A stretch of DNA of 64,000 nt from Lutjanus erythropterus. Lineage: Eukaryota; Chordata; Actinopteri; Lutjaniformes; Lutjanidae. How positions within the stretch are numbered: the stretch's first letter is position 1; every line of letters begins with the position of its first letter. The translations under genes were made by a program, and so were the position numbers. The notes under the pieces are model-generated. The model worked only from the letters and a program-made list of their open reading frames with translations. It had not been told where the DNA came from and searched no databases. Below, piece after piece: positions 55,925 to 64,000 of this stretch. Location: the NCBI GenBank assembly GCA_020091685.1, contig CM034600.1:8011837-8075836 (forward strand), in the 5' to 3' direction.

Positions 55925-58900
55925 CTGCAAAAGGAGACCAGAGATGTTAGTGAGAATATAATTTACAAGGAAAGAAAACTGAGCATTTTCAAGAAGAGGA
56001 TATGAATGAAGAGGAAGAAAAAAAAAGAAGAAAAGAAGATAAAAGTAGAAGCTAAAAGAAAACAAAAATGGTTAAATAAAAAAAATCTCATACAGTAGAC
56101 AAATAAGACTGTTTGATGGGCTCAAGCTCCCCCAGCTGCTCAGAACTGCCCTCGGAGTAGTCAAAGCTGAATGGAACTGCAAGTAATTATCTGAAATTTA
56201 AGACCCAGGAAGGATGAGGCTGTGTAGGATTAGGATTAGTCTGCACGTAAATGTATCCTTGATCATCAGCTGAGTTCAGCTGCATTTTCTTCAAATATAG
56301 CTCACCTTCCTGAGTACACACTTTGACGGACATGGCCCTCTCCTTGCCCGAGGCGTGACGGGCGGTAACGGTGACCAGGTAAGTGGTATCTGGTTGGAGG
56401 TCTCTGAGGAGCGTGGAGTTTTGCGTTCGGCCCACTGTGGTGGCGTGGAGCTTGCCTCTAGGCAGGGCGGAGTACTCGATGTAGTAGCTTGTGACCGTCT
56501 CCGGCTGAAGAGGACCCCAACTCACCCGAACACTGGTTTCACCCGACTCAGAGACCGACACCACAGCTGGGCTCATCACCTCTGGTGTGTGGGGAGACAC
56601 GGAAACAGTCAGTACAAGATAACATGGAGAAAATACACAAGAGCTGAAATCCATGATAATTTTCACACTTCATCAGCAGTCAGCTGAACAAAGGCATACA
56701 AATCAATATATAAATTAAATTTCTACAGAGGACTAACAGTGTCAAGCCTAAGAAGAAATACATCAGAGGATTGTTTGTAATTTTGCATTCAACTTTATTC
56801 CTGACATTTCAACTTTATTCTCAACTTTTCGACTTAATTCTGAACATTTTGATTTTATTTTCAACATTTCAACTTTATTCATGACATACTGACTTTATTC
56901 TCAACTTTTCGACTTAATTCTATGCATTTATTCTTGACATTTTGACCTTAATTTCATAATGCAAAATAAAAATATTGTTCCTCTGATTAATTAAAGCTAG
57001 GGTAGACAACATTGTTTTGGTATCATTGAGAAATAATTTCATAATAGCCTTCCAGCATTTTGCAAATCAAGTGATCTGAGACAGAACTAGACTTCTGCAC
57101 CTCCTCTTGGCTCTTTTTTCAGGTTTTAGAGAATCTGGACCGTGACGGTTGACTTAAACCAATCAGAGGTCTTCTCAGACTGGGGGTTCCTGTTGGCCGT
57201 TCTACTAGTGCAGCTGCGCACGCATGTTTCTTCAGTGAGACCCTGAATCAATGACAGGAACTCCTGCAGGAAAAGTCTCTATAAAATGGAATTTTAATCA
57301 AGAGAATCTTAAAAAGAATCTAATGACCAACATGCTCATCCCAGGAGTTTGTCAGCTCACTCAGTTACTTTTCACTTCAACTTCAGTTGAGTTCATTCAC
57401 GTCTATCGTGGAGGACCAAGGACTGAGCTCTGCAGGAGAAGACTGGAGGCAGACTAGAAATGCTTACAAACAAAACACGAGAGTCACTCTGATATTGGCT
57501 GCTTTACTGGCATGAGGGGAGCTCAGAGTTTATGTTTTGAACTTTTGGATTTAAAAAGCGGACTTATTTTCACTCTTGCACTTCAACCCTCTGCAGCAAC
57601 AAGAAAGAAATCGTGGACCCACAGACTGGCCAGATGAGAGCTCTGTGTTGTTTTTTAAACTTTTGGGATAATAAGTGGATTTATCTTCACATTTGCTTAT
57701 AAACCAGTGTGCAGCGGCACCACGGAGGAGCCGACCGCACTGTTTACAGTAAGATAATTAGTCTCTCTGTCCATTTTGACTGCTGACTGGAGGAGAAATG
57801 TGTTTGAAAGTCACGGAGTGAGAGTCAACTTTTTCCGATGAGATGTCAGTGACATCGATGTCAGTGTCGCCACTGTTTGCAATTCCATTACCGCTTACAT
57901 CGTGGCGAGCTGCACCTGAGATGGGCCGACTCTGGAGTGGGGACAAGACCGCGGGAGACCCCAGCCAAATCATCACAAGCCTCCTTTTCTCCCCCTCGCA
58001 CAGGTGAGAGTTGTGATACTGAGCTTGTGTGCAGGAGAGCAGAGTGAAAGATGTTTTAAAAGTCTCTTTATGTTTAGCTCTCAGTATTTCTGTAGCTTCA
58101 CACCGAATGCTTATGTTTAGAAATGTAGTTTCTCTCCTTTGTCGCTGTTTTTTACTGTCAGGTGTCTGTTTTATTATACACAGTTGATGTCTGTTGGTCT
58201 GTGCTCGCTCACAATTGCCTCAGTAAACTGTTGCATGCCTGCATGAAGCACGTGCTGCTCGTCTGGTATGATGTTGCTGAGAATGGAGAAAACGAAATCT
58301 AACCCAGATGAGACTCAGCAAACAACCTTTTCTAGGCTTTCTACCTACTGCAGCTTTAATACTGAAAGTTCAATTTCATACTCAACATTTTGACTTTATT
58401 CTAGAAATGCAAAATTTGAAAAAAGGATCTTTATGTGGCCCTAATATACCTTCTTAATGTCCTATTTAACTATAATTAATACCAAATTTTCTGGGTTTTT
58501 TTGGGAAAAACATCAGATCCATAAATTGACATTAAAGGATGTCAATTAATGGTGTTTGTAAAACAGTTCAGAATCACAAGATATTCAATTCACAATGAAA
58601 TATAGCAGATAAAAGCAGGGAATTCTGAAATCCGAGAGGCTGGAACTAGTGAATGTTTGTCTTTTTGCTTTATGACCAACCCAATGAAAAGTGTAGGTAG
58701 CAAAGTAAGTGGACATTTATGGGATATGACACGGTGTGTAAATAGGACGTAATCCAACCTGGCTTTGTAGTGAAGGTGACAGAGAGTGCGTTGAACGATT
58801 GCTCATTGGACTCGGGGGTCAGTGTGGCGGTGTAGGTGGTGTCAGGCTTCAGGCCTGTTAGCCTGACAGTGTTGGAATCTGCAGACTGGATCAGTCTCTG

Positions 58901-60063
58901 GTACTGGCTACCACTGGTGCTCGGACTGGTCCCAGGTCCGCCGCCTCCTGCTCCTCCCGTGGGGACCGGACTGAAGCGGACCTCGTAGTAGCCTGACAAA
59001 CCGGACAGAACGGGACGCCACTGGAGCGTGGCAGCGTTGGTGGAGACGTCACGGACGTTGATTCGCTCAGCTCGGATGATCTCTGTTGGAGGCAGGACAG
59101 AGATGAATGGAGTTACTGTGTGTGCACACGGGTTATAATTCTGCAAAGACACGGAGAAATGATGGTGACGGGGAAGAGGATGAGACAGAGTGCTAAAAAT
59201 GCCTCGGCTTCAGACAGCCACCCACGTAGACAGCCAGACTTGGGTTTCTGGGTGCATTCATAACCCTTGCAACAAGACAACTTGAAATAGCCAACTCAGT
59301 GAGGCCCTGCAACAAAATAAATGCCACAGAGGTATTGATATCTGTGATAGGATCCTTAGGTACTTAGCAGGGACTGTTGCATTTATTCTTGTTGTACAGA
59401 AGCCTTATTTATACCATGCATCATGTCTTACAGCTGCAGTATATACTGTAGAATTGCTGAGGCGTCCCTTGTGAGTGTTATGGCAGTTACCTAATCTGGC
59501 CAGCGGAGTGGGTGACCTCCCCCGGTCTATATATATATATAAATTTATATAAGCAAAGTTGAATCATTAATCCAATAATAGATCATCATATCTCATTACA
59601 GAGAATCTTACACACGCACGCAGACACTCTCAGAGTCCGGGCTTCCCATTTGGTCTCACTGTCTTCAGGAGCATGTGTGGAATTAGGGAGAAGCCCAGAG
59701 ACATGTAATGCAGCTGTGTATGAGTGGCAGGCAGCTAGAGTGATTGTAGCTGTTTGAATGAGGGGGTTTCTGCTGCTGAAACACACAAGTTTATAGGGAC
59801 TAGTATTTCTTTGGTAAAAAAGTAGTTCCACAAATTGATTATATAGAGTAAATAGGACATTGTTTCTGGAAAGATGGGTTGCTGTTCAATTTGGGAACCA
59901 ATGTCTTAGAGGAATCCCTGTAATGACTGCTGGACACAGGATGACCTGGAATTGTTAGTCATAACATATATATTATATGGAAAGTTGACCCAGGGTTAGG
60001 GATTTCCACCTGCATAATTGCATAATTGCATAACCATTCTGGTATATATATATATACATATAC

Positions 60064-60122
<59 letters not shown>

Positions 60123-63077
60123 AGGCATAATACGCCACATTTTCCTAAAAAAATAATAAATAGATTTATATAAACATAGTCCCTCCAAGTAATAACTTAT
60201 GACCCACTAAAAGTGTGTGGTGGTGTCTGTATCTGCAGAGCCTGCCCTCTGCCTGTATTTTCTTATTGTCTCATATTTTGCTGTGCTCGGTACGCTTCTG
60301 GGCTTCAGTCTGTTGGCAGTGGTTTGAAGCCCCCAGCTAATAACAGCGCACAGGTTTTGAGGTCAGGAGTCTGTAAAACGAACCACCAGTTACATCACAT
60401 TCTCTGTTTCCTTCCTCGGCCGAGAGCTGCAAAAAGCGCTTTTCACATATCCATGCAGAGCAGGCTAAGGACTGCTTCACCGTGTTTATTTGTGCTTTAG
60501 AACTTAACTGCCGTGAAACAATCATAAAACAAAGGTTTTATTTCTCTGATTTCGCTGCTTCGCTACCTGCGTTTCCTCTCCCAAATCACACTCTGTGTCT
60601 TTTGTAGGGATGTCCCAATACAACTTTTTCACTTCCGATACGATACCGATATTGTAGCTTTGAGTATTGGCCGATACCGATATCAATCCAATAGGATATC
60701 AGCAAGAATTATACATACTTTTATTATTTATTTTGTAGTGTGGAATGTTAGAAAAGGCTTGATCAAGTGATGTTACTCAAACAGAAATCAATAGTCAGCA
60801 ACCAGAGTCACCTATGGATAGAAGAGCTGGAGCAGAAAATGGACTGCTTATCGGAGCGCTTATATCGGAGATTTTAGATGCAGTCTGATAAAATCCGATA
60901 CTCGTTTTTTGGCTGATATCGGACCGATATCCGATATCAATGTCGGATCGGGACACCTCTAGTCTTTTGTCCTCTCTCTGGTTAGTTGAGCCGAGGAGGA
61001 GTGAACAGCTTTGACTGTTGTGTTTACAAAAAATCTAAACACAACAGCGGCTGTAATTAATTTTTTGGCCACTTGGGGGACACATCATCATTGACATATC
61101 ACTTTTCAGCCTCAAGTTACTGTGGTGTGTTAGCTAACAGTTGACTATTTGTACATCCAGTCGACACGGATCAATATTATCATTAATTTGGAGTCATGTG
61201 GCTCATCATTTGGCAAATATAAGTCCAATATTCACTCTCTATTGGCTCTACTTTGGCCTCTGCCAACACCTGAGGGAGATATCTTACCCTTTAGCAGCTA
61301 AATCACTCCGTTCTCCGGCTAGCTTCAAGCTTCGTCTGCTGTTTGGTGCTAAGCAGGTAGTGCTCATTTAGCTTGGCCATTTTTTGGTTAAAATAGCTGG
61401 AAACAAGGTTGATGACAGTGGTAAGATTAAAATAAAAGAGTGAAGCTGTGAGACCTAAAACCAAAACAACGAGCTGAAAGACGCTAAAAAGCTCCATACA
61501 GCTGATGGGAACTGTGCGACACCATTCACACACAGGCTGTGTTTGAAATCACTCCCTTCACTCACTCAGTACTTCATCCTTAACAGACACAAGTTTACTC
61601 TACAGTCAGAAATATATAGACATTTCAGTCACTTTGTATTATCACTTAAAATAAAGACATCACCCAGGGCAGCTTTAATAAATTGGTACATTTAAGGGAA
61701 CAATTCTGAATGAATTAAATTTTTCAAAATTGCAAATTAAATAAAATAAATCGCTAAATTTGAAATTACTAATGTCAATCAATTTTTATCTCACAATTTA
61801 TTTGTCTCCTGTTTTAACACAGTTTCTATTTCATTTAAAGATGGGTGTTCTTCATTTAAATATATGTAAATAATGTACCACCTAAAAATGAAACCAGAGT
61901 CCAACCCAGGAAGCAGAAACAGGGGCTCTGATTGACAGACACATTAATGAGTGAAATAACAAAGGAGTAATAAACTCTATTTTGTGATTCCATTTAAAAT
62001 TTGATTAATTCAGTATTCATCAGATATTATTCAATTATTATTAAAGGAACTACGTGGAATTAAGTGAACTGCAGTCTGCAGCATCCTGTGTCTCGCAGGT
62101 GCGAGTGAGAAATCTGGGCGTCAGACGAAACCATGGTGTGACATACACAAGACTAAATGTGATCGACTGGCGTCACATTGACCTAAGTAAAATTAGGCTC
62201 ATGTTGTGGTGGGCGCCAGTTTGTTTGTATACATTGGCAGACCCCATTTCTAAGCTAACATTAGCTAGTGTTGCACACTGTTAGCACCGTAGGGGAGCTG
62301 AAGAGAGACAAGGCACTTAGGAGCTCACATACATGTCACATTGTGTGGATTTTCCCAGAAAAGGCGGACCATGTCCTTGACATACAGTAGACATCAGTCC
62401 ACAGGCTGGTAATCCACACTGATTAATACATTTAAATCACATCACATAGTAGTCTACCATTAAACAGTAAAAAATCAATAATTATTTTCACTCAACAAGT
62501 TAACCCAATCTGCACTCACCAATGATGGCGTCCCGCAGGTCGTCTGTGATGATACTCAGATCATCGATGTCCACAAAGTACAGGTGGTCCTCCACAGACG
62601 GGCTCACGACTTCCCTCAACACCAGATAGTTTCCATGCCCAGTGGAGACCACCAGCACAGCCACGCCTTCCTCCCGCAGCTCTTCCATTGGTCCAATCAC
62701 ATCACCAGGTTTCACCCCATCCGTCAACCACACCAGCACTCTGGGGAGCCCCGGCCGGGCCCCGCCCGCCACTCCGGGTCTCAGCACCCGCTCCTTTGCA
62801 ATTTTCAGAGCCTCCACTGTGTTGGTGTCCCCCCTGAGAGGTTTGGTGTTCCTCAAAGCCCCCTGGAGGCCACTTTGGGTCGTATGGGCGTCGAAGCCAA
62901 ACTCGACGCGTGGGTGGGTGCCCACCTGCAGGAGTCCAACCCTCACCTGGTCCTCTCCCAGCGAGAAGGGGAGGAGGAGCTCGGACAGGAAGGTGAGCAT
63001 GCGGGAGTGCTCGTAGGACGACACACTCCCTGAGGAGTCCAATAAGAAGAGGACGTCACCTTCGCAGCAGTTCAGCA
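55655..63077 (-). CDS. vwa1: vwa1-like matrix gene (VWA + three FN3), partial
   Basis: VWA1/WARP is a secreted basement-membrane and cartilage matrix protein that binds perlecan. Four exons on the minus strand give 476 codons: VWA (62520-63077), FN3-1 (58759-59082), FN3-2 (56306-56581) and FN3-3 (55655-55924), all phase 1 at their junctions. The VWA domain keeps the MIDAS residues: DSSGS, the Thr of GDTNT, and LTDG. VWA text such as RPGLPRVLVWLTDG, VLVVSTGHGNYLVLREV and HLYFVDIDDLSIITDDLRD tracks human VWA1 closely. Human VWA1 has two FN3 domains; this gene has a third. The signal-peptide exon should be upstream of 63077 and a short last exon downstream of 55655; neither was found. An alternative is another VWA/FN3 matrix protein, but FN3-1 and FN3-2 also fit VWA1 (SGYYEVRF; TTYLVTVTARHASGKE). 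Confidence 0.85.
56306..56581 (-). CDS. vwa1: vwa1-like FN3-2 exon
   Basis: ETSVRVSWGPLQPETVTSYY, then LRDLQPDTTYLVTVTARHAS and KERAMSVKVCTQE. Acceptor CACCAG, donor GTGAGC. It matches the last FN3 of human VWA1 (YLVTVTAAFRSGRESALSAK). Confidence 0.9.
56786..56955. repeat. degenerate minisatellite, 'cattttgactttattctcaa'
   Basis: Around eight imperfect units of about 18-20 bp alternate 'tcaactttatt' and 'cgacttaattct'. The family text resumes at 58361-58450 ('tcaacattttgactttattc' then 'tatgtggccctaata'), beyond an inserted element. Confidence 0.75.
56991..58359. mobile_element. TTAA-flanked element nested in a minisatellite
   Basis: The left end TTAAAGCTAGGGTAG and the right end, reversed, TTAAAGCTGCAGTAGG are inverted repeats with TTAA at both edges. 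The surrounding minisatellite sequence continues on either side, so the element split it. It is about 1.37 kb with no transposase frame visible. It lies in the intron between FN3-1 and FN3-2 of the vwa1-like gene. Confidence 0.65.
58759..59082 (-). CDS. vwa1: vwa1-like FN3-1 exon
   Basis: IIRAERINVRDVSTNAATLQ, SGLSGYYEVRFSPVPTGG, a Gly/Ser-rich loop, then LTGLKPDTTYTATLTPESNE and LSVTFTTKP. Human VWA1 has SGYYVLELVP and DTDYDVALVPESN here. Acceptor CAACAG, donor GTTGGA. Confidence 0.9.
60042..60122. repeat. (TA)n with CA interruptions, self-complementary
   Basis: About 80 bp of alternating TA with a few 'tacata/tgtata' steps, which could extrude as a cruciform. Confidence 0.85.
60605..60961. 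mobile_element. hAT MITE with perfect 8-bp TSD
   Basis: It begins TAGGGATGTCCCAATAC and ends GGATCGGGACACCTCTA, giving complementary tips. GTCTTTTG is present at 60597-60604 and 60962-60969. The inside is built from 'ccgatatcgg'-type words ('ttggccgataccgatatc', 'gctgatatcggaccgatatc'), typical of a common teleost hAT MITE. 357 bp, non-coding. Confidence 0.88.
62520..63077 (-). CDS. vwa1: vwa1-like VWA domain exon
   Basis: 186 codons: CEGDVLFLLDSSGSVSSYEH, GEDQVRVGLLQVGTHPRVEF, TKPLRGDTNTVEALKIAKER, VLVWLTDGVKPGDVIGPMEE and LYFVDIDDLSIITDDLRDAI. The metal-ion-dependent adhesion site is complete (DxSxS, T, D). Acceptor CCACAG, donor GTGAGT. Confidence 0.93.
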
Positions 63078-64000
63078 CTGTGGAGGAAAAATAAATCACC
63101 AAGGTCATTAATGTGCAACTCAAGTAGTTAAAGTATGTGCTGCCTTTGAGGCTGATGAGGGAACCTCTATGATTCCTTTTTACTCCCACAACTTTTTCCT
63201 TTGGTCAACCCTCTGTAAAAAAAAAATCATACAGGAATGTAGTGAGATCAACTAATATTTTCTCATTATATCTTAACATAAATATAACAGTTTTATTCTT
63301 CCAAGAGTTCAACATAAAATTTATAGTATGTGTTTTCAGAACATTTCAGAACAGAGAAGAGTTCTTCTAACCTGAAATCTTTTGACTTGAAATAATGAGC
63401 TGAATCAATCTGTTCAATCATGTCAATAAATTTAGTTCTTCAACAATCATGATTGGCATATCAGCAGACTTCCCAGCATGCATTGTTTCAGAGTTAAAAC
63501 TCTCTTGAGACTCTTCTTTTAGTTTGAAGAAGAGAATAAAAATACTGCAAGCCATAACTGAATTCAGTCCCTTCCCTAAAATTAAAAAAATATATATTAC
63601 ATGTATCATAATGAATGTAAAATGTAAAAAGTAATCTAATTTGTTGACTGACAAGTCTATTAGTTCAACTTAATCTTAAGGTGAACATGAACACATGTTT
63701 TCTCAAGTACAACTTAATTAGTATCAATTCTATTTCACTAGAAAAGTTTATTTGTTTTGAATCATTACAAAATTACCTCAGTTTGTATTTTCAAATTCAG
63801 TCAACTTAAAATTTTAAGGCAGCCTGGACTCTTGACACCTCATGATTCGATTCAGATTCAGATTCACAGGGCTACAATGCGATTATAAAATGCATTTTAA
63901 TGCTTCAGAAAGTATTTTGCATTGCTTTATAATATTTCAAGAAAGAATTGTGATGCAGCTCAGAATCGATTATTTCCCCTAAACACACCAGACACTAACT
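63078..64000 (-). other. vwa1: vwa1-like upstream intron or 5' region
   Basis: AT-rich sequence in which I find no signal-peptide exon. The first coding exon probably lies beyond the right end of the window. Confidence 0.5.

Larger units (their letters stand above)
59083..62519 (-). other. vwa1: vwa1-like intron (VWA to FN3-1)
   Basis: No coding exon is seen. It contains an alternating TA/CA tract at 60042-60122 and a hAT MITE at 60605-60961. The remainder shows no recognisable structure. Confidence 0.6.

Noticed and set aside
63418-63654. Hydrophobic minus-strand frame as the vwa1-like signal-peptide exon
   Set aside because: Its hydrophobic run is within AT-rich DNA, lacks a signal-cleavage pattern and has no donor in the phase needed by the VWA exon.
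1-64000. CRISPR arrays, tRNA or rRNA genes, viral genes
   Set aside because: I saw no evenly spaced direct repeats with unique spacers, no cloverleaf with A/B boxes I could defend, and no retroviral or other viral coding sequence.

Overview
This is nuclear DNA from a ray-finned (teleost) fish. Genes are split into short exons with GT/AG boundaries. Introns hold fish-type DNA-transposon remnants (hAT-like elements with 8-bp target duplications, TTAA-flanked MITEs, a Tc1 relic) and many CA/TG microsatellites. There are no bacterial or viral genes, no CRISPR array, and no rRNA or tRNA that I can support. All recognised genes lie on the minus strand and read right to left.

Layout in transcription order. 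(1) 55655-63077: a vwa1-like (WARP-type) matrix gene, with one VWA exon and three fibronectin type III exons, all phase 1-1; its first and last coding exons are not identified. (2) 46757-49510: a divergent TCF/LEF-family HMG-box gene. It has a complete HMG box with basic tail and an N-terminal exon of tandem acidic/hydrophobic/proline repeats. The repeat exon carries an apparent 2-bp deletion and stop, inside a perfect 11-bp inverted repeat, and the splice phase into the HMG exon does not match, so the full-length form looks broken. A form starting at an ATG in the HMG exon is open (204 aa). A partial inverted copy of its last exon sits in the adjacent intron. (3) 15613-42600: a complete ralgapb gene (RalGAP beta subunit). 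All 29 coding exons were resolved with consistent phases, giving 1504 codons plus a stop, with two 5'UTR exons. (4) 11264-11407: the first coding exon of prex1. The first 11.2 kb is its intron 1, with no second exon in the window.

The genes do not form an operon or shared pathway. prex1 (Rac GEF) and ralgapb (Ral GAP) both act on small GTPases, but adjacency is the only link seen here. The vwa1-like product is an extracellular matrix protein and the HMG protein a nuclear DNA binder. The most unusual locus is the TCF/LEF-like gene.

Limits: exon calls rest on reading frames, splice consensus and remembered family sequences. UTR ends, promoters and transposon families were judged by eye, and no search or alignment program was run.
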